Below are positions 16,433 to 24,759 of a stretch of 56,525 nucleotides of DNA, one piece after another (positions within the stretch are counted from its first letter, which is position 1; every line of letters begins with the position of its first letter). Both the position numbers and the translations under genes were made by a program. The notes beneath the pieces were generated by a model. That model did no database searches. It saw only the letters and a list, made by a program, of their open reading frames with translations, and was not told the origin of the DNA. This DNA is from Cellvibrionales bacterium (lineage in GTDB: Bacteria > Pseudomonadota > Gammaproteobacteria > Pseudomonadales > Porticoccaceae), in contig NVWE01000008.1 of NCBI GenBank assembly GCA_002746135.1, forward strand, positions 139,619 through 196,143. Direction: 5' to 3'.

Positions 16433-17320
16433 ATGCTGGATGGAGCGGACGCAAGAACATTCAAGGATGCCAGCCCTAATCTGTTGGGGCTGGCGTACCG
16501 AATTCTAGGTTCACTGTCTGACGCCGAAGACGCGGTTCAGGACACCTTCCTGAAATGGGCCAATGCTGATCGGGCCACAATCGATAACCCACCAGCCTGG
16601 CTAACGACAATCTGTACACGTCGTTGCCTCGATCTGTTGCGCGCCGCTCACCGCGCCCGTGTCGACTATGTCGGCGACTGGCTGCCGGAACCAATACAGA
16701 AGTCCATCGAGAATGAAACAGAGTACAACTTAGAGCTCGCCTCATCCCTGAAGATGGCATTTCTGCTGATGCTCGAACGGTTATCGCCCAAAGAGCGAGC
16801 AGCCTATCTACTGCACGAGATCTTTGAAGTTCCCTATGTAGCAATAGCCGAAACTCTGGAGGTGCAAGAAAGCGCCTGCCGCAAGTTGGTCTCCAGAGCG
16901 AAGGCTAATATTGATCAAGCGAAGATCCGATACACCACACCAATTGAAGGCCAGAACGAACTGCTAAGCGCATTCCAGATTGCTATAACAGGTGGAACAA
17001 CCGGACAGCTGGCGTCACTACTATCGGACGATATACGGCTCACAACAGACGGTGGAGGCAAAGTGCCTGCACTGCTAGAAACCCTACATGGATCGACCAA
17101 AGTGACAACATTTCTTACCGAGAAGCTGCACGAATACTGGCAGGGGTTTCAGTGGGAGACCGTCGATATTAACGGAGGTCGTGGTGTCCTACTACGACAT
17201 CAAGGACACATCGTGGCCACCGTCTCGTTCGCTTATAACGAGAGTGGCCAAGCCACCAACATCTATATCATGCGCAATCCAGACAAACTCGAAAACCTGG
17301 GTGAAATGTCAATAAACTAG
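16433..17320 (+). CDS. sigJ: ECF41-family RNA polymerase sigma factor with SnoaL-like tail
   Basis: 295 residues. Sigma-2 at about 10-75 (NLLGLAYRILGSLSDAEDAVQDTFLKW, NPPAWLTTICTRRCLDLLR), sigma-4 at about 110-165 (LLMLERLSPKERAAYLLHEIFEVPYVAIAETLEVQESACRKLVSRA), then a roughly 100-residue NTF2/SnoaL-like C-terminal extension starting at FQIAITGGTTGQLASLLSDDIRLTTDGGGKVPA. In ECF41 this extension replaces an anti-sigma factor and controls activity. The DGGGK motif region is the conserved one. Follows the CMD gene by one base and precedes a RidA-like gene. Confidence 0.93.
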   Translation: MLDGADARTFKDASPNLLGLAYRILGSLSDAEDAVQDTFLKWANADRATIDNPPAWLTTICTRRCLDLLRAAHRARVDYVGDWLPEPIQKSIENETEYNLELASSLKMAFLLMLERLSPKERAAYLLHEIFEVPYVAIAETLEVQESACRKLVSRAKANIDQAKIRYTTPIEGQNELLSAFQIAITGGTTGQLASLLSDDIRLTTDGGGKVPALLETLHGSTKVTTFLTEKLHEYWQGFQWETVDINGGRGVLLRHQGHIVATVSFAYNESGQATNIYIMRNPDKLENLGEMSIN

Positions 17321-17351
17321 CCTTCAAAAATGCACATCTGAGGACAACCCC

Positions 17352-17846
17352 ATGCAAGCCCTGTTGATCAAAACAGTATTAGCAATAAGCATTCTGGTCA
17401 CCATGAGCACACTAGTCCTATCGAAAGAGGCAAATCATGATAGTGATATTCAATTGACAATCATCAACCCACCTGAGCTTTATGACCCGGCACCCAACGG
17501 CTATAGCCATGCAATCGTGGTCAAGAGTGGTTCAAGGATTGCCTACATAGCAGGTCAGGGCGGGGAAGATGGGAATGGCAAACTACATCCTGGTTTCGCA
17601 AACCAAGTAAGGCAAGCTTATGCCAACCTTCGTACAGCGCTTGATGCGGTTGGGGCCAAGCCAAACCAGGTCGCCAAAATCACAACATATGTGGTTGACT
17701 ATGATCAATCAATGCTCAGTATCCTGTCACAAGTGCTGAAAGATACATTTGGTGACGCGCTACCGGCCCAGACTCTAACCCCTGTTCCACGCCTTGCGCT
17801 CGATGGGATGTTGTTCGAAGTTGACGCAGTTGCGGTTCTTGACTAG
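17352..17846 (+). CDS. Exported RidA-like (YjgF/UK114) protein
   Basis: 164 residues. A hydrophobic N-terminus (LIKTVLAISILVTMSTLVLS) suggests export, unusual for RidA relatives, which are mostly cytosolic imine deaminases. The RidA core is plain: NGYSHAIVVKSGSRIAYIAGQGGEDGNGKLHPGFANQVRQAYANLRTALDAVGAKPNQVAKITTYVVD and the end PAQTLTPVPRLALDGMLFEVDAVAVL. The catalytic Arg usually present near the end is in PVPRLA. GAGGA lies about ten bases before the ATG. Thirty-one bases after the sigma gene, likely in the ECF41 operon. Confidence 0.88.
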   Translation: MQALLIKTVLAISILVTMSTLVLSKEANHDSDIQLTIINPPELYDPAPNGYSHAIVVKSGSRIAYIAGQGGEDGNGKLHPGFANQVRQAYANLRTALDAVGAKPNQVAKITTYVVDYDQSMLSILSQVLKDTFGDALPAQTLTPVPRLALDGMLFEVDAVAVLD

Positions 17847-18485
17847 TTTTGCAGACGTATCTGCACATTCGTAAAGTTCAACAGATCGATCCTGCTATTT
17901 CACCTGACAGACAGCTGCATAACCGTATTCAAGCACTATAACTGCGCTCAGCTGTTTCAGTTGAACTCCGCTGCCGAATAAGGCAATGCGACGATAGGAA
18001 CGGTGCTTTTTTTTGGTCGTCTGAAGCCCCTGGTTAAGTAGTGAATTCATGTGCATTACTAACCAGTTTCAAATGGTTCCGCATCGTCGTAGCTCTCCAG
18101 AACTTGTACAGTACAACCTAATAACGCTTTCGTTAATTTGTCTCGTTGCAAGCCATAATGTTATGTAGGCCACCATCTTGAGCCAAGAGTGGCAAAGTCT
18201 CGGTATCTTTGCGCATGCCTCTTATTCATTTCAGTTCCCTTACGAATGCTTCAAGATCGGGTTAGAAATAACGAAACAAGTATTGGGGACGAGTATCACA
18301 AATAGAGCCTTATCGGGTTTGTAGACCTGTACGAATAAAATACAAAGATGCTTATTACCTAGTCATAAGTGGGAAGCGGTTGAACTTTACCCTCTAGAAC
18401 GAACATATCAACCCCTACCTCCCAACCTCATTGACTTCACCAAAACAGACCAATAAGGTTAGTGTCTCAAGGTTTAGCATGTTGA
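17847..18485. other. Gene-poor 640 bp stretch before the conjugation genes
   Basis: No open frame with a start signal or family match, no tRNA and no attC were seen. It separates the ECF41 operon from the first conjugation cluster, and so may hold an old recombination joint, but no direct repeat pair was recognised. Confidence 0.5.
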
Positions 18486-18740
18486 ATGCACTATGAGTGC
18501 CTGACGATGAAACAGAAAAAAATAGTCCATCTGCTCAAAAATTCGATCGGAGTTATGGTCGCTCTTGTGCTTTTTGTGGGCGAATTCCTTCTAAACGCAG
18601 TATCTCTTCTCGCCTCAGGCACAAAGGCGTCAGGTACAGATGAGGCCTCTGGCAACGCCGCTCAGGACGGCGTACTCAACTATCGAACGGGGCAGCTCGA
18701 CGATGGCACAGATGCCACCGGCTGGTACGAAAAGGACTAA
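18486..18740 (+). CDS. Small single-TM protein converging on traG-like gene
   Basis: 84 residues (77 from the ATG at 18507). One membrane segment (IGVMVALVLFVGEFLLNAV) is followed by a Ser/Gly/Asp-rich tail ending TGWYEKD. The stop overlaps the end of the TraG-like gene on the other strand by four bases, so the two are tail-to-tail. A short gene of this shape facing the transfer operon may belong to the element, but I do not recognise the family, and no Shine-Dalgarno supports either start. Confidence 0.5.
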   Translation: MHYECLTMKQKKIVHLLKNSIGVMVALVLFVGEFLLNAVSLLASGTKASGTDEASGNAAQDGVLNYRTGQLDDGTDATGWYEKD

Positions 18741-20302
18741 CGCTTAGCGCCCTTGGTCACGACTGCTTTTCCGATACTTCCGCCCTGGTTACCTGCATCT
18801 TGAGCGGGTGCCCTAACTGGGTTGGTGGCTGAATCAATCGATCTACCAACCTTCATCCCCGCCCAGGCCATCATCCCGCTCCACAATAAGGGAAGGCCCA
18901 GATAGAGGCTAGTGGTAATCATATTCAGCAGCATCCGCTTAGCGTCGTGCTCACCTGGGTTGGCAAACATCTGTAGGAACACGTTCACATCTGGATACAT
19001 GGAAAGAATCAGATTCTGATCTACCCACATGGCCAGGTACCAAAGCACACTCCAGAATTTGACGGTGAAGATGGCCATCGCACCCACCACCATCATGGCG
19101 ATGGAGTAGCGCGATAACACCACTACCATGGGGAGCAGCGCGTAAATCCCCAACAACATAACCGCCTGCACCATGGGTAGGGCTTGCAATACTGCGGTCA
19201 TGGTGACGGAGAACAAAGCTGATGCGGTGACCACACCAGCGGTTGCCAGGCCTCCTTTGAGGATATTTCCAGCGGCATTTACCACACCAGAGCTACTGGC
19301 ATTGTGCGCGGTTAAATCGTTGTTCGACCAGGATGGCGGCGCATTACTCAGCACGGTTTTCACTACCGCATCGTTTTGTTGTTCGCTGGCCAATGCAGGG
19401 GCAACCGCAACCACTAAGCCGGAAAACCCCGCAGAGGTTGAATCGGCCTCGATGACTAGCTTTTCTCGCAATCCGATTGCAGCATCTTCCCACCACTGTT
19501 TGCAGTAAGGCTTGCCCCAGGCGGGTGGCGTGGTGGGATCGTATTCGGTATCTCTTGCCGCATTGTAGGCCCAGCCGCTGATTTGGCCAGAGGGACGTAA
19601 ACTGTCGTAGTAGCCTGGCGTATCTCGGTATACGTGCGAGCCCATCCAGTCTGGATCATCTGCGCCATAAGTCGTTAGCAATGCGGTGATCGCTGCGGTG
19701 GCTGGCCGCTCAGACTGGTATTTTGATCGTGCCGGGATATAGCATTGACTGAAAAAATCACTGACTTCCTGTCGCAATCGCGGGTCTGCAATGGTGGCCA
19801 ATCGAGCCTGTTGTTCGAAGGAGCGCATATCGGATGTTGTCGGTAAACCTTCTACCACCGCATGACCAAACCCGGAACTCATCGCCATAACGGCATACCA
19901 CCAGGCCGGAACATTGACGGTAGCAGGTGTACCGATAAAACCGGTCGAACCGTAGGTACTTTGAGGCGATGCCACTGTTGCTGTGGGTGGTGTCGCATCT
20001 AACAAGGTGGGCGGAGGTACGTAAGATAGAGTGCCTGCATTCAGCGGCGTCAGTGCCGCCGGTTGGCCCGCCAGCACGACAACTAACAGAGCCATGAACA
20101 TGTCGATCTCCATGCGCCGCAACGATAGACCACTAGCGTGACCCACCTCACCGCCCTGTGCTGGCTCGCGCCAGTTATCGATCAAGATCCCCAGAAACGG
20201 TAGATAGACGATACCGGTACTCACCAATACGTCCCACAGGATGCCGTAAAATGTCCAGCCAAACAGTGTGGTGAAGAGTTCTAGATAGCTATCGACACTC
20301 AT
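18737..20302 (-). CDS. traG: TraG N-terminal domain protein of integrative conjugative element
   Basis: 521 residues from the ATG at 20302, which overlaps the upstream stop as ATGA; a longer frame starts inside the upstream gene. SVDSYLELFTTLFGWTFYGILWDVLVSTG opens the TraG-N family; there are membrane segments near residues 35-55, 85-105, 355-470 (ALLPMVVVLSRYSIAMMVVGAMAIFTVKFWSVLWYLAMWVDQNL) and 490-510. TraG-type inner-membrane proteins serve mating-pair formation and entry exclusion. Last gene of the 23507-18737 cluster. Confidence 0.88.
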   Translation of the reverse strand: MSVDSYLELFTTLFGWTFYGILWDVLVSTGIVYLPFLGILIDNWREPAQGGEVGHASGLSLRRMEIDMFMALLVVVLAGQPAALTPLNAGTLSYVPPPTLLDATPPTATVASPQSTYGSTGFIGTPATVNVPAWWYAVMAMSSGFGHAVVEGLPTTSDMRSFEQQARLATIADPRLRQEVSDFFSQCYIPARSKYQSERPATAAITALLTTYGADDPDWMGSHVYRDTPGYYDSLRPSGQISGWAYNAARDTEYDPTTPPAWGKPYCKQWWEDAAIGLREKLVIEADSTSAGFSGLVVAVAPALASEQQNDAVVKTVLSNAPPSWSNNDLTAHNASSSGVVNAAGNILKGGLATAGVVTASALFSVTMTAVLQALPMVQAVMLLGIYALLPMVVVLSRYSIAMMVVGAMAIFTVKFWSVLWYLAMWVDQNLILSMYPDVNVFLQMFANPGEHDAKRMLLNMITTSLYLGLPLLWSGMMAWAGMKVGRSIDSATNPVRAPAQDAGNQGGSIGKAVVTKGAKR

Positions 20303-20679
20303 CCGTTCTTGCTCACCATGATGGCCGTTAACTTGACGAGCAAACTTTGGCCAAGAATCAATTCGATCACGACCAGCCATCCAACGATACGCCAGCGTAA
20401 CGCTTTCATTTGTTGGGCTTTATCGATACTGATGCGGCCTGATCTGACCAACCAGCGGCAAAAGCCGGGCCAACCGAGCGCCAATCCACTGATCACTGTC
20501 CAGCGTATACCGGCTAAAACCGGCTGCCATTGATGGATGTGCTCGCGGATGGTGACTACCGAGTGAGTTTGGACGCTGCTCCACAGAAAGAATCCGGTCA
20601 ACAGGGTTAGCAGCGCTGTTACCAGACTCAACCATAGGAATCCTTTCCTTTTGGACAGGGCATTACTGAACACGACCAC
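20299..20679 (-). CDS. Small ICE membrane protein
   Basis: 126 residues with three membrane segments (FLWLSLVTALLTLLTGFFLWSS, PVLAGIRWTVISGLALGWPGF, WRIVGWLVVIELILGQ). Overlaps the PFL_4711-type gene by 17 bases and the TraG-like gene by four. A short membrane gene between these two is the usual content of this family of elements. No enzymatic motif. Role in mating-pair formation is inferred from place only. Confidence 0.8.
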   Translation of the reverse strand: MVVFSNALSKRKGFLWLSLVTALLTLLTGFFLWSSVQTHSVVTIREHIHQWQPVLAGIRWTVISGLALGWPGFCRWLVRSGRISIDKAQQMKALRWRIVGWLVVIELILGQSLLVKLTAIMVSKNG

Positions 20680-22003
20680 CCCGTAGCGGATTGGGATCCA
20701 GGGTCGGTACTTCGGGCACCATGAGTGAGCTTTGTCGTTTGGCGGCTGAACGCTTAAGCAGTAGAACTACCGTGTCAGAGACCACCTCCTTGCGCACCCG
20801 GGTTTCGAATAACAGGTTTTCGATTTCCTTATCAAGTTCTGCAATGGAGACATCCGCATGCTCTCTAGCCACTTCAGTGGCATAGACCTCTGGCACTTGC
20901 CTGCCTGATAGTAATAACCGCCGGGCAAACAGTGCTTTTTCAACCGTGCGGGCAGTACTTATTTCAGCCACCAGACGGCCCATGATCAGGCTTTGTTCTG
21001 ACGCGGGCATCGCCCGAATAGCTTCGATCACCTGCCGGGTGATGGCAACACCGGGGGCGGTGATTTTGTCGAGATTGGCGAGGGTTAGCGGTGTGGCACC
21101 ACTGACCAGGCTTTGGATCTCCGTGGTGACAGCGGCCGACTCCTGATAGAGCTTGGGTAATAATCCGGTTCCCGGCACACTGTCTTTGCGGCAAGTATCG
21201 CAGGTGGTAACGATGTTCTCGCCCACCACATCGACTGTCCAGTTACGTGCCTCAATGGGCGACACCCAGATTTCGGATAGACGGGTAGATGATGCCACTG
21301 GCACCGGGCTCGTATCCGTCACTGCGCGGTTCATGTTGATGTTGTAACCGGCCTGGACGATATCACCGGTGAATTCCAACACCGGTTGGCCAGATCCCCC
21401 CGCTTGCCCGCCAATCCAGGGCACGCCATTGTCACCGTTGGATGTCTCCACCGACTCCTTAGCGGTCACGGCGTCATTGCCGCCTACGCCCATTTGTACT
21501 TTCCAATCATTCCCCTTGGACAAAGTAATAAGATCGGCATAAGGGTTCTTGCCCTGGGCAATTTCCGCCTCCATTTGCTCACAGGACTTAGTCGCCAACT
21601 GCATGGTTTCTTCAGCTTTGAGCAAGGCATTTTGAAACAGGTCATAGAGGCCTGGATTGGCGCGCTGCAAAATCAAGGCGGGCAAAGACGCTATGGCACC
21701 GGTAGCGGCCGCAGTCATGGCATTCATCATATTATCGACGCCGGTACCGATATTGTTCAGAGTGTTGGTCACCGCAGCCACCGGATCAAACTTGCCACAG
21801 CTATACCCCAGGCCTAGTTGTGCTGAGCCACCCAGGGTCACAGAAACCACGGAGGGATTGGCCGGTACCGAGACCGGTTCTGCACCACCGATTTCGTAAT
21901 ACCACAGACCGTCTTCGGTCGGCGCTTGTGCGGCATAGGTATCGAAGGTACAGACAATCATGGCTACGCTGACAAAACCGGTGATGCGGAATTTTTTAAT
22001 CAT
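20663..22003 (-). CDS. ICE protein, PFL_4711 (TIGR03755) family
   Basis: 446 residues with a signal peptide (FVSVAMIVCTFDTYA). GLWYYEIGGAEPVSVPANPSVVSVTLGGSAQLGLGYSCGKFDPVAAVTNTLNNIGTGVDNMMNAMTAAATGAIASLPALILQRANPGLYDLFQNALLKAEETMQLATKSCEQME closely follows the family's N-terminal half, which is shared with F-type TraH. Central Cys pair CDTCRKDS. A periplasmic mating-pair component. Starts four bases inside the end of the PFL_4710-type gene. Confidence 0.9.
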   Translation of the reverse strand: MIKKFRITGFVSVAMIVCTFDTYAAQAPTEDGLWYYEIGGAEPVSVPANPSVVSVTLGGSAQLGLGYSCGKFDPVAAVTNTLNNIGTGVDNMMNAMTAAATGAIASLPALILQRANPGLYDLFQNALLKAEETMQLATKSCEQMEAEIAQGKNPYADLITLSKGNDWKVQMGVGGNDAVTAKESVETSNGDNGVPWIGGQAGGSGQPVLEFTGDIVQAGYNINMNRAVTDTSPVPVASSTRLSEIWVSPIEARNWTVDVVGENIVTTCDTCRKDSVPGTGLLPKLYQESAAVTTEIQSLVSGATPLTLANLDKITAPGVAITRQVIEAIRAMPASEQSLIMGRLVAEISTARTVEKALFARRLLLSGRQVPEVYATEVAREHADVSIAELDKEIENLLFETRVRKEVVSDTVVLLLKRSAAKRQSSLMVPEVPTLDPNPLRGGRVQ

Positions 22004-23046
22004 GGTGGGTAGTTAATCCAGTTAATGTCGAACAGAAATAACCCTTCCCGTTCACAACAGGAGTAGGGCCTCCAAAGGTTCCAGACATAATCCCCTCCAG
22101 CATCTACACGCCCTCCACCCCAACCATTCAGAGTGGCCAGGTCATTAGTGCCAAATACAGCACAGTTGGATTCCGCTTTGGGCAACAGCATCTGCCATTC
22201 GCCGGTATCCGGGTCATCCTCAACCAGTGGGCCGGGTGACCAGATTTTTTGGCCAGAGCCGGAAGAACCCGAAATTGACACATAGATATGCGGCTGCCCT
22301 GATCGCGTTACGATGTCGCCCGCCCGTTGCGCATTGATGGCCGCCGCTTTGGGCTCCTCCGCTTGCGTTGTCCAGCCGGTGCGGGGATAGACTCCACCCC
22401 AGGTCTGTAAGGGCCAGCTGCCGATTTCCCGCAACCCTGGAATCAGACTGGCCGGGTAGAACATTTCCGGAATCTCCATGCGCCAGGACAGCGCATCTAG
22501 ACCCGATAGAAAGTAGGGATAGAACGAAGTAGTTTCCGATTCGCACAGGTAGCCAGTCCCAGCCAAAACGCCCGACAACGAACTTAATGGGTGGCCAATG
22601 ACATCCGTTTCTCGAAACACCAGATTTCGATGATCACGATTACCCTGACCCCCTTCAGTTCTATTCCCGGCACTATCAATGGGTACAGATAGCAAACTAC
22701 CTAGCAGACCATTGGCCGCCGCTTTTTGCGCAAGCCCCAGTGTGCTGCGAATTTCCAGCCAGGGATTACCACCCAGCTCGTTGTAACTGCTGACTACCAC
22801 ATCAGGTTGATAATGGCCTACTTTTATAGAAGTCTCGACGCTGCATTCATAGATTGAACACCGCAGCCAAAAACACACTCCGACCGGCATCCAGCGCATA
22901 CAGCTCAAAGCCGCCGAAGTAGTTTGCAAAACAATTTCAGGGCTGGTAATCGTTCCAGATATCCCGCTCACCGGAAGCAGCAAGAGTAAAACCATAAGAG
23001 GGTTCAATAGCACTTTCCGCTTCATCGAGGACTGCTTTCGCGCCAC
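22000..23046 (-). CDS. ICE protein, PFL_4710 (TIGR03756) family, TraU-like
   Basis: 348 residues with a signal peptide (VLLNPLMVLLLLLPVSGISG). Cys-rich start (LSCMRWMPVGVCFWLRCSIYECSVETSIKVGHYQPDVVVSSYNELGGNPW) is the TraU-type signature, many of whose cysteines form periplasmic disulphides, and the end YVWNLWRPYSCCEREG is also conserved. Needed for DNA transfer in relatives. Overlaps its neighbours by 25 and four bases, so the cluster is one transcript. Confidence 0.92.
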   Translation of the reverse strand: MARKQSSMKRKVLLNPLMVLLLLLPVSGISGTITSPEIVLQTTSAALSCMRWMPVGVCFWLRCSIYECSVETSIKVGHYQPDVVVSSYNELGGNPWLEIRSTLGLAQKAAANGLLGSLLSVPIDSAGNRTEGGQGNRDHRNLVFRETDVIGHPLSSLSGVLAGTGYLCESETTSFYPYFLSGLDALSWRMEIPEMFYPASLIPGLREIGSWPLQTWGGVYPRTGWTTQAEEPKAAAINAQRAGDIVTRSGQPHIYVSISGSSGSGQKIWSPGPLVEDDPDTGEWQMLLPKAESNCAVFGTNDLATLNGWGGGRVDAGGDYVWNLWRPYSCCEREGLFLFDINWINYPP

Positions 23047-23507
23047 TGGGTGTAGCGCTTAATGGCTTCTTCGACATCGGTCAGGCCATAAACCACTGCC
23101 CGACCATCAAAGACAATCGCCGGATAACGATCAACGCCGTAATGCAGGGCTTTCGCCAGGCCTTTCCCAGAGTTTTCCAACTGCTGACTAACAGCCGCAT
23201 CCATTAACTGGAAACGCGCCAAAACAAGCTGCTTTGCCTGGGCAGCGTCCTTAGGCAAACCCTCTGACAATTCACCCTGAAACCGACTGATCCGATCAAT
23301 TTCATAGCGGGTGAATTCCATACCCGCACCCATGCTTGATCGCTGAATATTGCTGTTCTTTATGGGAGATTCGGAACTTGTAAATACCTCAATGAGCAGA
23401 GTGTTTGCTTTATTGCTCGTATCACCAAAGCAACTGAGTGATGTTACAAACAGCACAGTGACCGCAATAATCTGGATGTTGCAGGTTTTTGCTATGGGGT
23501 GATTCAT
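23022..23507 (-). CDS. ICE protein, PFL_4709 (TIGR03757) family, thioredoxin-fold
   Basis: 161 residues with a signal peptide. LLIEVFTSSESPIKN opens a thioredoxin-like domain in which the usual C-x-x-C is absent; YEIDRISRFQGELSEGLPKDAAQAKQLVLARFQ and ALHYGVDRYPAIVFDGRAVVYGLTDVEEAIKRY follow, the last giving the cis-Pro and C-terminal helix. It resembles TrbB/TraW-linked periplasmic proteins. First gene of this cluster, where in related elements the VirB4-like ATPase gene lies just upstream; here 16.6 kb of other genes intervene. Confidence 0.92.
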   Translation of the reverse strand: MNHPIAKTCNIQIIAVTVLFVTSLSCFGDTSNKANTLLIEVFTSSESPIKNSNIQRSSMGAGMEFTRYEIDRISRFQGELSEGLPKDAAQAKQLVLARFQLMDAAVSQQLENSGKGLAKALHYGVDRYPAIVFDGRAVVYGLTDVEEAIKRYTQWRESSPR

Positions 23508-23538
23508 GGATATCGACTCTGAATGACTGTCGATATCC
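23508..23538. promoter_or_regulatory. Perfect inverted repeat at head of PFL_4709-type gene
   Basis: GGATATCGAC (23508-23517) and GTCGATATCC (23529-23538) are exact reverse complements with an 11-base spacer, directly upstream of the start codon and where the cargo block begins. It may be a leader hairpin or a binding site, or mark the cargo joint. No T-run follows, so a terminator is unlikely. Confidence 0.45.
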
Positions 23539-23735
23539 TGGGTGACAATGGTCTACAAAAACATGTGAAACCCAGACAAGAAGCGACGTGGTTTTTGTCC
23601 AGCGCCTACAACCACAAAGATAACGCTAAAACCTGTTCGCAAGTTAGCCTCAGTTTTCTTCACAAACCAGTAAGTGCAAAGCGCGCCAGTGAAACGAGGC
23701 AGGCTTAGAAATAATTGACACAATCCAATTTTTAT
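23539..23735. other. Joint between conjugation genes and cargo
   Basis: About 200 bases without a supported gene. A 61-codon open frame (23523-23708) has no start signal or family resemblance. TTGACA at 23715 could be the -35 box of the ArsR operon. Confidence 0.4.
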
Positions 23736-23751
23736 ATAACCATATAGTTAT
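23736..23751. promoter_or_regulatory. ArsR operator candidate
   Basis: ATAAC-CATATA-GTTAT is a perfect inverted repeat placed over the first ATG of the ArsR frame, and CATAGTTATATG follows at 23758 as a half-copy. ArsR-type repressors bind AT-rich dyads of this length at their own promoters. Confidence 0.5.
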
Positions 23752-23767
23752 GGAACAACATAGTTAT

Positions 23768-24121
23768 ATGAATGCACAGCCAAACCTCGACGCCATATTT
23801 GCTGCCCTCGCCGATCCAACACGACGGGCAATTCTTTCGCGACTTGCCGACGGTCAGGCATCGGTCAATGAGATTGCCGCGCCTTTCAAAATGAGTCAGC
23901 CGGCAGTATCAAAGCACTTAAAAGTGCTAGAGCGAGCGGGACTAATCGAGCGAGACATTGACGAACAGCGCCGCCCTGCCCGTTTAAAAGCTCGCGAGAT
24001 GGCTGCTGCAGTTGAGTGGCTAACTCAATTCAAAGCGTTCTGGGGGGCGAGCTTTGACCAACTTGATGACGTCCTCCTCGATATGAAACTAACCCAAGAC
24101 AAGGAATCAGAGCATGAGTGA
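23768..24121 (+). CDS. ArsR-family repressor paired with SRPBCC gene
   Basis: 117 residues from the ATG at 23768 (an ATG at 23750 lies inside the inverted repeat). DAIFAALADPTRRAILSRLADGQASVNEIAAPFKMSQPAVSKHLKVLERAGLIERD is the standard ArsR winged helix. It has no metal-binding ELCVC motif; it belongs to the group that sits before SRPBCC genes. The stop overlaps the SRPBCC start by eight bases, so the two are coupled. Confidence 0.93.
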   Translation: MNAQPNLDAIFAALADPTRRAILSRLADGQASVNEIAAPFKMSQPAVSKHLKVLERAGLIERDIDEQRRPARLKAREMAAAVEWLTQFKAFWGASFDQLDDVLLDMKLTQDKESEHE

Positions 24122-24614
24122 ATTACCAGAATACAAACTAGACCGCACATTTGATGCGCCGCGTGAATTGGTTTGGCGCGCCTGGACCGATCCTGAGATT
24201 CTGAATCGCTGGTATGGCCCTAATATAGAAACCATCATTCACCAATTTGACCTAAAGCCGGGTGGATCATGGCTCAATGAGATGAAAATGGGAGGTAATT
24301 CCGACTTCAGCAAAATGGTTTTTCAGGAAGTGACACCACCCAAGAAACTGGTTTGGCACCACTGTTCTACCGATGCTAACTGGGTTGTGGCCTCCAGCTC
24401 GATGATGCCGAATTGGCCTCGAAAACTGCTAACAACGGTATTGTTTGAGGAAAAAGGCGACAAAACCAGTGTCTGCCTGACTCAGGTTCCCCTTGATGCT
24501 ACCGACGCCGAGATCGCTTGTTTTGCCGAAGCCATGGCCAACATGGATCATGGCTGGGGCGCTGGATATACCATCCTTGATGAGATTTTTTCGGAGTTGC
24601 AAGCTAAGGGGTGA
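24114..24614 (+). CDS. SRPBCC (AHSA1-like) protein
   Basis: 166 residues: YKLDRTFDAPRELVWRAWTDPEILNRWYGPNIETIIHQFDLKPGGSW is the family start, with the Trp-Tyr-Gly-Pro block; the end ANMDHGWGAGYTILDEIFSEL is the long closing helix. ArsR-SRPBCC pairs are common in bacteria; the ligand is not known. Followed by a stem-loop at 24654. Second of three SRPBCC proteins in the window. Confidence 0.92.
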   Translation: MSELPEYKLDRTFDAPRELVWRAWTDPEILNRWYGPNIETIIHQFDLKPGGSWLNEMKMGGNSDFSKMVFQEVTPPKKLVWHHCSTDANWVVASSSMMPNWPRKLLTTVLFEEKGDKTSVCLTQVPLDATDAEIACFAEAMANMDHGWGAGYTILDEIFSELQAKG

Positions 24615-24653
24615 GGTAAAGCAGGGCAGGTTCCCAAAATCTACCGGAGATGT

Positions 24654-24682
24654 TGCTCTATCCGAGAATAAGGGATAGAGCA
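24654..24682 (+). terminator. Stem-loop after ArsR-SRPBCC operon
   Basis: TGCTCTATCC and GGATAGAGCA pair perfectly over ten bases with a nine-base loop, 40 bases after the SRPBCC stop. The T-tract downstream is weak (ctctttc), so termination may be partial. Confidence 0.6.
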
Positions 24683-24759
24683 GCCTCTTTCACATTACAG
24701 AAAAGCATATCAAGCACTAGCTCTCAGGCTGATTTTTCTCCCGCCAAAATGATCCATCT

